From positions 1 through 64,000 of the forward strand of contig JAFAKB010000030.1 of the NCBI GenBank assembly GCA_019235885.1: 64,000 bases of DNA, written 5' to 3'. Both the position numbers and the translations under genes were made by a program. This document shows positions 1 through 12,000 of this stretch, piece after piece. Within the stretch, counting starts at the first letter, position 1; every line of letters starts with the position of its first letter. Under the pieces are notes generated by a model. The model did no database searches. It saw only the letters and a program-made list of their open reading frames with translations, and was not told the origin of the DNA. Source of the DNA: Candidatus Eremiobacterota bacterium. Its GTDB lineage: Bacteria; Vulcanimicrobiota; Vulcanimicrobiia; Vulcanimicrobiales; Vulcanimicrobiaceae.

Positions 1-3000
1 CTCCAGCGCGGCAAGGTATGCGTCGAGCCGTTCGCGGCTCTCGAAGCGGTAGGTGCTGCGTCCGAGATACGGATCGCCCTCACCACCCAAGATGTGGTGG
101 AACAGAATGCCTTCCTGCAGCGGCGCGAGCGGGTAGATATCTTGCACGTTGGCGGCGCCGCCCGGCACCGCCGCGACGACGGCGGCGATCTCAGACGCGC
201 TGAGCTGCACGAGCGGCAGCATCTCGGGCGTGATATGAGTGCAGCCGTCGTCGATCGCATTCGGCGGGATCGCGACGTCCACGCTCTCGTCGCGCACCGC
301 GCTCGCCAGCTCGCGCAGGCTGTTCGAAGCAAAGAACGCCGCCGCATCGACGTGCAGGCCGACTTGGCGCAGGCGCTCCAGCGCTGCGACCACAAGCAGC
401 GAGTGCCCGCCCAGCTCGAAGAAGTTGTCGTTGCGGCCGACGCGCTCGACGTTCAGCAGCTCGCGCCACACCGCCGCCAGCGTCAGCTCGACATCGCCCG
501 CCGGCGCTTCGTACGCGCGCGAGGCGTACGCGCCGTCGTCGGGTGCCGGGAGCACGCGGCGGTCGAGCTTTCCGTGCGCGGTCAGCGGCAGCGCGTCAAG
601 CTGCACGTACGCGGCCGGAACCATGTAGTCGGGCAGGGTCGCGGCGAGGTAGTCGCGCAGCTCCTCCGCGCTCAACGGCGCCGGCGCGGCGTAGTAGGCC
701 ACCAGCCGCTTCTCGCCGTGCCGATCGTCGAGCGGCACGACTGCCGCTTCACGCACCGCCGGATGCGCGCCGAGCCGGGCCTCGATCTCGCCGAGCTCGA
801 TGCGGAATCCGCGGATCTTCACCTGGAAGTCGTTGCGGCCCAAGAACTCGATGTTGCCGTCCGGCAGGTATCGGGCGAGGTCGCCGGACTTGTACAGCCG
901 GTCGCCGTTCACGAACGGGTTCGCGATGAAGCGCTCCGCCGTGAGGTCGTCGCGGTTCAGATAACCCTGCGCGACCTGCGCGCCGCCGATGTACAGCTCG
1001 CCGCCGACGCCGATCGGGGCCGGCTCCATGCGCGCGTCCAAGATGTAGATGCGCGTATTCGCGAACGGCCGGCCGATGCAGTTCGCCACGCCGTTCAGCG
1101 CGATGCCGTCGACGCGGTAGCGCGTGCTGACGATCACCGCTTCGGTCGGCCCGTAGAGCTCGAACACCCGCGCTTTCGGGAAGCGCTCGCGCAGCTTGAT
1201 CAACAGCCGCTCGGGGACCGCCTCGCCGCCGACCAGCACGGTGTGGAGCGAGCGGTACTCGCCCGCGCCGAGCGCGTCGAGCCAAGCTTCCATCAGCGTC
1301 GGCACGGCGTGGAACACGGTCGCGTGCTGCGTGCGCGCGCGCAGCTGCTCCGGGTCTTTCACCTGCGCGTTCGTCAGCAACAGGCTGCAGCCGCCGTTGA
1401 TGAGCGGCATGAGCAGCTCGAAGAGCGCGATGTCGAACGCCGGCGAGGCGAGGTTCGTGACGACGTCGCCGTCGCCGAAGCCGAGATCGCGCTGCACGCC
1501 GAGCAGCCGCGAGCAGAGCTGTCCGTGGCTGACCATCACGCCCTTCGGCGCACCGGTCGAACCGGAGGTGTAGATGACGTAAGCGACATCCGAGGAGCCG
1601 GCGGCGCCGCGCAGGTTCGCGGTGGGCTCCGCCGCCCAGCCGGCGGCGTCGGCGACGACGTCGACGACGCGCGCCGGCGAGCGGTGCAGCAGCTCGGCGC
1701 GCTCGGCGGCGGCGCGCGCGTGCGTCAGCACGACGTGCGGCGCCGCGTCGGCCAGCATGTAGGAGAGGCGCTCGTGCGGATACGCCGGATCGAGCGGCAC
1801 GTACGTGCCGCCTGCCTTGAGCACCGCCAGCACCCCGGTGACGAGCTCCGGACTGCGCTCCATCAGCACGCCGACGCGTGTCTGCGCTTGCACGCCGACC
1901 TTTTGCAGGTACCGCGCCAAGCGATTTGCGCGCGCGTTGAGCTCGGCGTAGCTCACGCGCACGCCGTCGAACTCGACCGCCGGCGCTTCCGGCGCGCGCG
2001 CGGCCTGCTCTTCGAACAGCTGGTGCACGCGGCGGTCGGTGGGGTACGGACGTTCGGTCGCGTTCCACTCCACCAGCAGCTGCGCGCGCTCGCGCTCGGG
2101 GACGACTTCGATGCTCACCAGCGCTCGCGCCGGCTCGTTTTGCAGCGCGTCGGCGACGCCGGCCAGCGCCGCCTGCATGTATCCGCACAAGCGATCCGGG
2201 TCGACCGAGGCGTCCGACTTCACCGAGAGGCTCAGCTCGTCGCCGTGGTCGTTGACCGACATCCCGATCGGGTAGTTCGTCCGCTCCTCGCCGCCGCTCG
2301 CCGCGAAGCCCTTCCAGGCTTCGTCGTCGCCGCTCTTGCGCGGCTTGCCGTGGCGGTAGTTCAGCAGCGCGCTGAACAGCGGCGTCGACGCCGGAACGGC
2401 GCTGCACGCCTGCGCCAGTGTCAGCGGAGCGTGCTCGTGGCGCAGCAGCTGCGCAAGCAGCAACTGCGTCTCCTCGACGCTTTCGCGCACGCCGCGCGCG
2501 CCGATCTTGAGCCGCACCGGGAGCGTGTTCATGAACATGCCGAGCGCACGGCCCGAGCCTTCGCCCTGCATGCGCCCGAACAGCAGCGTGCCGAACACGA
2601 CGTCGTCGCGGCCGGAGACCCGTGCCAGCACGCGCGCCCACGCGACGTGGCAGATGCTGGCGGTGCTGACACCGGTCGAGCGCGCGACCGTGCGCAAGCG
2701 CTCCCCGAGCGCCGCATCGACGACTTGGTACGTCTGCCGCGTCGTCGAGCCGTCGCGGCGCACGTCGACTAGGCCGAAAGGCGCGGTCGGCTCGTCGACG
2801 TCGGCGAGCATCTCGCGGAAGAACTGCTCGTGCTCTTCGCGGCTGACGCCGAGCTTCGCTTGGGCGATGAAGTTCCGGAACGGCACCGGGACCGGCAGCT
2901 CGTGCGCTCGCCCGAGCAGATGCGCTTCGACTTCGTGCTCCATCACCTCCATCGCGGTGTGGTCGCCGAGCAGGTGGTGCTTGAGCAGCACCATCGCCCA

Positions 3001-6000
3001 CCCGTCACCGTCGCTACCGGCGTCGCGCGCGACGTATGCGCGCATGATCGGCGCCTGCCGCACGTCGAGCCGGAAGCGGCGCGGGTTGAAGCGCTCCGCC
3101 AGCTGCCCCGCGACGTCGCCCGCGGCCGGGTCGACGCTGACTTCTTCCACCGCCAGCGGCGCACGGCGCAGCACGACCTGTACCGGCTCGGGCAAGCCCT
3201 CCCACAGAACCGCGGTGCGCAGCACGTCGTGCCGCGCGATCACGGAGTCCAGCGCGGCGAGATATGCGTCGACCCGCTCCCGGCTCTCGAAGCGGTACGT
3301 GCTTCGTCCGAGATACGGATCGCCCTCGCCGCCGAGGATGTGGTGGAACAGAATCCCTTCCTGCAGCGGCGCGAGCGGGTAGATATCTTGCACGTTTGCA
3401 GCGCCGCCCGGCACCGCCGCGACGACGGCGGCGATCTCGGACGCGCTGAGCTGCACGAGCGGCAGCATCTCCGGCGTGATCCGTGTGCAGCCGTCCGCGA
3501 TCGCGTTCGGCGGGATGGCGACGTCCACACTTTCGTCGCGCACGGCGCTTGCCAGCTCGCGCAGCGTGTTTGAAGCAAAGAACGCCGCCGCATCGACGTG
3601 CAGCCCGACTTGGCGCAGGCGCTCGAGCGCCGCGACGACCAGCAGCGAGTGACCGCCCAGCTCGAAGAAGTTGTCGTTCCGGCCGACGCGCTCGACGCCC
3701 AGCAGCTCGCGCCATACCGCGGCGAGCGTGATCTCCGTTTCACCGGCGGGCGCTTCGTACGCGCGGGATGCGTAGGCGGCGTCATCGGGCGCCGGCAGCG
3801 CGCGGCGGTCGAGCTTGCCGTGCGCGGTCAGCGGCAGCGCGTCGAGCTGCACGTACGCGGCCGGAATCATGTACTCAGGCAACGCCGCGGCAACGTGACC
3901 GCGCAACTCGTCCGCTGCCAGCGGCTCGCGCGCGACATAGTACGCCACCAGCCGCCTCTCGCCGTCGCGGCCTTCGAGCGGCACGACTGCCGCTTCACGC
4001 ACCGCCGGATGCGCGGCGAGCCGGGCCTCGATCTCGCCGAGCTCGATCCGGAAGCCGCGAATCTTCACCTGGAAGTCGTTGCGGCCGAGGAACTCGATGT
4101 TGCCGTCCGGCAAGTACCGCGCGAGGTCGCCCGTCTTGTAGAGACGATCACCTTCCACGAACGGGCTCGCGATGAAGCGCTCCGCCGTCAGGTCGGCGCG
4201 ATTGAGGTAACATTGCGCGATCTGAGCGCCGCCGATGTACAGCTCACCGCCGACGCCGATCGGGGTTGGCTGCATGCACGCGTCGAGAACGTAGGCGCGC
4301 GTGTTCGCGAACGGCCGGCCGATGCAATGTGCAACGCCGTTCGGTGCAGCACCGTCCGCACGATACCGTGTGCTGATGATCACCGCTTCCGTCGGGCCGT
4401 AGAATTCGAACACGCGCGCTTTCGGGAAGCGCTCGCGCAGCTTGATCAACAGCCGCTCCGGGACCGCCTCGCCGCCGACGAGCAGCGTGTGCAGCGAGCC
4501 GTACTCGCTCGCGCCGAGCGAGTCGAGCCAGGCTTCCATGAGCGTCGGCACCGCGTGGAACACGGTCGCGTGCTGCGTCCGCGCGCGCAGCTGCTCCGGG
4601 TCTTTCACCTGCGCGTTCGTCAGCAACAGGCTGCAGCCGCCGGTCGTCAGCGGCATCAGCAACTCGAACAGCGCGATGTCGAACGCCGGCGATGCGAGGT
4701 TCGGCATCACGTCGGCGGGGCCGAAGCTCAGGTCGAGCTGCGCGCCGAGCAGCCGCGAGCAGAGCTGCTCGTGGGTGACGACGACGCCCTTCGGCGCGCC
4801 GGTCGAGCCGGAGGTGTAGATCACGTACGCCGGGTCTGAGGGCGCCGCGGCGCCCTGCAGATCCGACGCCTGCATCGCCGACCAGTCACTTGCGCCGGCA
4901 GAGACGTCGACAACGCGAACCGCCGACTGCCGGATCGGCTCCAGGCGGTCCGGCGCGACGCGGCCGTGCGTGAGCACGACCGGCGGCGCCGCATCGGCAA
5001 GCATGGAGGACAGGCGGTCATCCGGGTACGCCGGATCGAGCGGGACGTACGTGCCGCCCGCCTTCAGCACCGCGAGCACGCCGGTGACGAATTCAAAACT
5101 GCGCTCCATCAGCACGCCGACGAGCGTTTGCGCTTGCACGCCGAGCGATTGCAGGTGCCGCGCCAAGCGGTTCGCCTGGGCGTTGAGCTCAGCATAGCTG
5201 ATCCGCTCGCCGTCGAACTCCAGCGCGACCGATTCCGGCGCGCGCACAACCTGCTCTTCGAAGAGCTGATGCACGCAGCGTGCCGCATCGTAGGCGCGTT
5301 CGGTGGCGTTCCACTCGTAGACCACCTGCGCGCGCTCGCGCTCGGGAACTACCTCGACGCTCGCCAGCGCGCGCGCGGGTTCCCGCTCCAGCGCCTCGAC
5401 GACGCCGGCCAGCGCCGTCTGCATGTAGCCGCACAACCGGTCGGGGTCGACCGATTCGTCGGACTTCACCGACAGGCTCAGCTCGTCGCCGTGGTCGTTG
5501 ACCGACATCCCGACCGGGTAGTTGGTGCGCTCCTCGCCGCTCAGGACCGCGATGCCCTGCCATGCCCGATCGGCATCGGCGGAGGTCTCGCTCTTGCGCG
5601 CGCCGTGTCGATAGTTCAACAGCGAGCTGAACAGCGGCGTCGAGCCCGGCACCGCGCTGCAGCGCTGCGCGAGCGCCAGCGGCGCGTGCTCGTGCCGCAA
5701 GAGCTGCGCGAGCAACACGTGCGCGTCCTCGACGCTCTCGCGCACGCTCTTGCCGACCCGCAAGCGCACGGGCAGCGTGTTCATGAACATTCCGATCGCG
5801 CGGTCCGCGCCTTCGGCTTGCATGCGGCCGAACAGCAGCGTGCCGAACACGACGTCGTCGCGGCCGGAGACCCGCGCGAGGACGCGCGCCCACGCGACGT
5901 GGCAGACGCTCGCCGCGCTCACGCCGGCGGCGCGCGCGACGGCGCGCAGGCGCTCCGCGAGCGCCGCGTCGACGACTTGGTACGTCTGCCGCGTCGTCGA

Positions 6001-9000
6001 GCCGTCGCGGCGCACGTCGACCAACCCGAACGGCGCGGTCGGCTCGTCGACGTCCACGAGCATCTCGCGGAAGAACTGCTCGTGCTCTTCGCGGCTCACG
6101 CCCAAGCGCGCTTGCGCGATGAAGTTCCGGAACGGCACCGGCTCCGCCAGCTCGTCAGCGCGCCCGAGCAGATGCATCTGGACTTCGTGCTCCATCACCT
6201 CCATCGCGGTGTGGTCGCCGAGCAGGTGGTGCTTGAGCAAGACCATCGCCCACCCGTCGCCGGCGTCGCGCGCGACGTACGCGCGCATGATCGGCGCCTG
6301 CCGCACGTCGAGCCTGAAGTGGCGCGGGTTGAAGCGCTCCGCGAGCTGCTCCGCGACGTCGCCGGCGGCCGGATCGACGGTCACTTCTTCGACGGCGAGC
6401 GGCGCGCGGCGCAGCACCACTTGAACGGGCTCGGGGAGATTCTCCCACACCACCGCCGTGCACAGCACGTCGTGCCGCGCGATCACCGACTCCAGCGCGT
6501 TGAGATACGCGTCCAGACGCTCGCGGCTCTCGAAGCGATACGCCGTCCGCGAGAGGTACGGATCGCCCTCGCCGCCGAGCAGATGATGGAACAGCACGCC
6601 TTCCTGCAGCGGCGCGAGCGGGTAGACGTCTTGCACGTTCGCCGCGCCGCCCGGCACCGCCGTGACGATCCCGGCGATCTCCGTTACGGTGAGCTGCACC
6701 AGCGGCAGCATCTCCGGCGCGATGTGCGTGCAGCCCTCGGGGATCGCGTTCGGCGGGATTGCGACTTCCGAGCTCTCGTCCTTCACGGCAGCGGCCAGCT
6801 CTTTGAGCGTCCCTGACGCGAAGAACGCCGCCGCATCGACGTGCAGGCCGGCTTGCCGCAAGCGCTCGAGCGCCGCGACGACCAGCAGCGAGTGCCCGCC
6901 CAGCTCGAAGAAGTTGTCGTTGCGCCCGACGCGCTCCACGCCGAGCAGTTCGCGCCACACCGCCGCGAGCGTCAACTCGGTGTCACCGGCCGGCGCTTCG
7001 TACGCGTGCGAGACGTATGCGCCGTCGTCGGGTGCCGGGAGCGCGCGGCGATCCAGCTTGCCGTGCGCCGTCAGCGGCAGCGCGTCGAGCTGCACGTACG
7101 CCGCCGGAATCATGTAGTCCGGGAGCGTCGCCGCGACGTGGCCGCGCAGCTCCTCCGCGCTCAGCGCCGTCGGCGCGGTGTAGTACGCCGCCAGCCGCTT
7201 CTCGCCGGTGCGGTCTTCCAGCGCGACGACCGCCACGTCGCGCACGCCGGGATACGACCACAGCCGCGCCTCGATCTCGCCCAGCTCGATGCGGAAGCCG
7301 CGAATCTTCACCTGGAAGTCGTTCCGGCCCAAGAACTCGATGTTGCCGTCGGGCAAGTAGCGCGCGAGGTCGCCGGTCTTGTACAAACGGTCGCCGTCCA
7401 CGAACGGGCTGGCGATGAACCGCTCCGCCGTCAGGTCGGCGCGATTGAGGTACCCTTGCGCGACCTGCGCGCCGCCGATGTACAGCTCGGCCGCAACCCC
7501 GATCGGCGCCGGCTGCATGCGCGCGTCCAAAATGTACGTGCGCGTGTTCGCGAACGGCCGGCCGATGCAATTCGCCACGCCTTCGAGCGGCGACCCGTCC
7601 GCGCGGAACCGGGTGCTGATGATTACCGCTTCGGTCGGGCCGTAGAACTCGAACACCCGCGCCGCCGGGAAGCGCTGCGTCAGCTTGCGCAGCAGCCGCT
7701 CGGGAACCGCCTCGCCGCCGACCAGCAGCGTATGCAGCGAGCCGTACTCGCTCGCGCCGAGCGCGTCGAGCCACGCCTCCATTAGCGTCGGCACCGCGTG
7801 AAACACGGTCGCGTGCTGCGTGCGCGCGCGCAGCTGCTCCAGGTCTTTTACCTGCGCGCTGCTCAGCAAGAGGCTGCAGCCGCCCGTCGTCAGCGGCATC
7901 AGCAGCTCGAACAGCGCGATGTCGAACGCCGGCGAAGCCAGGTTCGTGACCACGTCGGCGGGCCTGAAACCGAGGTCGAGCTGTGCGCCGAGCAGTCGCG
8001 AGGAGAGCTGCTCGTGGCTCACCATGACGCCTTTCGGCGCGCCGGTCGAGCCGGACGTGTAGATGACGTACGCGAGATCGGAAGGCCCGGCCGCGCCAGG
8101 CAGGTTCGCATCGGACTCCGCGGACCAGTGACGATCATCGGCCACGACGTCGACCACGCGCGCCGACGTAAGGCTCAGCACGTCGGCGCGCTCGCGCGCG
8201 ACACGGCCGTGCGTCAGCACCACCGGCGGCGCCGCATCGCCGAGCATGAACGCCAGCCGCTCCGACGGATACGCCGGATCGAGCGGCACGTAGGCGCCGC
8301 CCGCTTTCAGCACGCCGAGCACGGCGACGACGAATTCCGGGCTGCGCTCCATCAGCACGCCCACCCGCGTCCGCGCCTGCACGCCGAGCGTTCGCAGGTG
8401 CCGCGCCAAGCGGTTCGCGCGGGCGTCGAGCTCGCCGTAGCTCAGCCGCTCGCCGTCCATCTCCAGCGCGACCGACTCCGGCGCGCGCGACGCTTGGTCT
8501 TCGAACAGCTCGTGCACGCAGCGTGCCGCCGCGTAGTCGCGCTCGGTCGCGTTCCACTCGACCAGCACGCGCGCGCGCTCGTCCTCCGGAACCACCTCGA
8601 CGCTCGTCAGCGGGCGCGCCGGATCGCGCTCGAGCGCTTCCACCACGCCGGCCAGCGCCGTCTGCATGTACGCGCTCAGGCGCGAGGGATCGACCGACGC
8701 GTCCGACTTCACCGACAGGCTCAGCGCGCCGCCGCCGTGATCGTTGACCGACATCCCGATCGGGTAGTTGGTCCGTTCCTCGGCCTCTTCGACCGTGATG
8801 CCTTCCCAGGCGTCGCCCGTCGTGTCGCTGTCGTCGTGGCGATAGTTCAGCAGCGCGGTGAAGAGCGGCAACGAGCCCGGCACCGCGCTGCAGCGCTGCG
8901 CCAGCGCCAGCGAGGCGTGCTCGTGGCGTAGGAGTTGCGCGAGCAGCAATTGCGCCTCGTCGACGCTCTCGCGCACGCCGCGCCCGCCGGTCTTCAGCCG

Positions 9001-12000
9001 CACCGGAAGCGTGTTCATGAACATCCCGAGCGCGCGGTCCGAGCCGGCGCCCTGCATGCGCCCGAACATGAGCGTCCCGAACACGACGTCGTCGCGCCCG
9101 GAGACGCGCGCCAGCACGCGCGCCCATGCGACGTGGCAGATGCTCGCCGTGCTGACCCCGATCGAGCGCGCGACGCTGCGCAGCCGGTGGGCGAGCGCGG
9201 CGTCGACCACCTCGAACGCTTGCCGCGTCGCCGAACCATCGCGCCGCACGTCGACCAACCCGTACGGCGCGGTCGGCTCGTCGACGTCTTCCAGCAGCTC
9301 GCGGAAGAACAGCTCGTGCTCTTCGCGGCTGACGCCCAGCCGCGCCTGCGCGATGAAGTTCCGGAACGGCACCGGCTCGGGGAGCGCGTCCGCGCGCCCG
9401 AGCAGGTGCGCTTCCACCTCGGCCTGCATCAGCTCCATCGCCGTGTGGTCGCCGAGCAAATGGTGCTTGAGCAGCACCATCGCCCACGCCTCGCCGGCGC
9501 CGCGCGCGACGTACGCGCGCATGATCGGCGCCTGCCGCACGTCGAGCCGGAAGCTGCGCGGGTCGAACCGCGCCGCAAGCTGTTCGCCCACGTCGCCGGC
9601 CGCCGGGTCGGCGCTCACTTCTTCCACCGTCAGCGGCGCGCGCCGCAGCACCACTTGCACGGGCTCGGACAAGCCTTCCCACACGACCGCCGTGCGCAGC
9701 ACGTCGTGCCGCGCGATCACCGCCTCCAGCGCTTGCAGATAGGCGTCGAGCCGCGCGCGGCTCTCGAACCGGTACACCGTCCGCGACAGGTACGGATCGC
9801 CCTCGCCGCCGAGCAGATGGTGAAAGAGCACGCCTTCCTGCAGCGGTGCGAGCGGGTAGACGTCTTGCACGTTCGCCGCGCCGCCCGGAACCGCGGAAAC
9901 CACGGCCGCGATCTCGGCAGCATTCAACGCCACCAGCGGCAGCATCTCCGGCGCGATCGCGGTGCAGCCGTCGGGGATCGCGTTCGGCGGGATCGCGACC
10001 TGCAAGCTTTCTTCGCGAACGGCGCTCGCCAATTCGCTCAGCGTGGTGGAAGCGAAGAACGCCGCCGCGTCGACGTGCAGGCCGACCTGCCGCAAGCGCT
10101 CGAGCGCCGCGACGACGAGCAGCGAGTGCCCGCCGAGCTCGAAGAAGTTGTCGTTGCGGCCGACCCGCTCGACGCCGAGCAATTCGCGCCACACCGCCGC
10201 GAGCGTCAGCTCGACGTCGCCGGCCGGCGCTTCGTACGCGCGCGAGACGTACGCGTCCTCGTCGGGCGCCGGCAGCGCGCGGCGGTCCAGCTTGCCGTGC
10301 GCGGTGAGCGGGAGCGCGGCGAGGTGCACGTACGCGGCGGGGATCATGTAGTCGGGGAGCGTCGCCGCGACGTGGCCGCGCAGATCCTCCGCGCTCGGCG
10401 CGTCCGGCGCACCGGCGGCTGCGCCGGCGGTGTAGTACGCCACCAGCCGCTTCTCGCCGGCGCGGTCTTCGAGCGCGATGACGGCGATGTCGCGCACGCC
10501 CGGGTACGACCACAGCCGCGCCTCGATCTCGCCCAGCTCGATGCGGAAGCCGCGAATCTTCACCTGGAAGTCGTTCCGGCCCAAGAACTCGATGTTGCTG
10601 TCGGGCAAGTAGCGCGCGAGATCGCCGGTCTTGTACAGCCGGTCACCGTCGACGAACGGGCTGGCGATGAAGCGCTCCGCCGTCAAATCGTCACGGTTCA
10701 GATAGCCGAGCGCGACCTGCGCGCCGCCGACGTAGAGCTCGCCGCCGACGCCGATCGGCGCCGGCTGCATGCGCGCATCGAGCACGTACGTGCGCGTGTT
10801 CGCGAACGGCCGGCCGATGCAGTTCGCCACCCCTTCGAGCGGCGTCCCGTCCGCACGATACCGCGTGCTCACGATGACCGCCTCGGTCGGGCCGTACAGC
10901 TCGAACACCCGCGCTTGCGGAAAGCGCTCCGTCAGCTTGCGCAGCAAACGCTGTGGGACCGCTTCGCCGCCGACGAGGAGCGTGTGCAGCGCGCCGTACT
11001 CGCTCGGCCCGATCGCGTCGAGCCATGCTTCCATCAGCGTCGGCACGGCGTGGAACACCGTCGCGCGCCGGGTGCGCGCGCGCAGCTGTGCCAGGTCTCT
11101 CACGTCGGCGGCGCCGAGCAGCAGGCTGCGCCCGCCGGTCACCAGCGGCATGAGCAGCTCGAACAGCGCGATGTCGAACGCCGGCGAGGCGAGGTTCGTC
11201 ACGACGTCGGCGCGGCCGAGACGAAGGTCCAGCTGCGCGCCGAGCAGCCGCGAGCAGAGCTGCTCGTGGCTCACCATCACGCCCTTCGGCGCACCGGTCG
11301 AGCCGGAGGTGTAGATGACGTACGCAGGATCCGAAGGCGCCGCGAGAGCAGGCGGATTGCATTCCGGCTCCCACGACCACGCATCGGCGTCGGCCACCAC
11401 GTCGACCACGCGAACCGCAGCCTGCCGCAGCAGCTCCGCGCGGTCGCGCGCGACGTGCGGGTGCGTCAGCACGACCGGCGGCGCGGCGTCGGCGAGCATG
11501 AACGCCAGCCGCTCTTCCGGATACGCCGGATCGAGCGGCACGTACACGGCGCCCGCCTTGAGGACGGCGAGCACGCCGACGACGAGCTCCAGGCTGCGCT
11601 CCATCAGCACGCCGACGCGCGTCTGCGCCTGCACGCCGAGCATTCGCAGGTGCCGCGCCAAGCGGTTCGCGCGCGCGTTGAGCTCGCCGTAGCTGAGCCG
11701 CGCGCCGTCGAATTCCAGCGCGACCGCCTTCGGCGCGCGCCAGGCCTGCTCTTCGAACAGCTCGTGCACGAAGCGGTCGTCCCCGAACGGATGCTCGGTG
11801 GCGTTCCATTCGTAGAGCACGCGCGCTCGTTCGGGCTCGGGAACGACTTCGACGCTCGCCAGCGTGCGCGCCGCATCGCGCTCGAGCGCCTCGACCACGC
11901 CGGCCAGCGCGGTCTGCACGTACCCGCATAGCCGCTCGGGGTCGACCGACGCGTCGGACTTTACCGACAGCTTCAGCTCGGCGCCCGTGTCGTTGACGGA

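Noticed and set aside
94-2772. An 892-codon plus-strand frame at the left edge
   Set aside because: Antisense shadow of module 4 of the giant NRPS; similar frames recur opposite every module, as expected from module repetition.
8935-11931. Very long open frames on the plus strand opposite the NRPS (up to about 1,000 codons)
   Set aside because: They are arginine-, histidine- and alanine-rich low-complexity sequence with no domain motifs. They arise because GC-rich third codon positions on the coding strand remove stops from the antisense frames.
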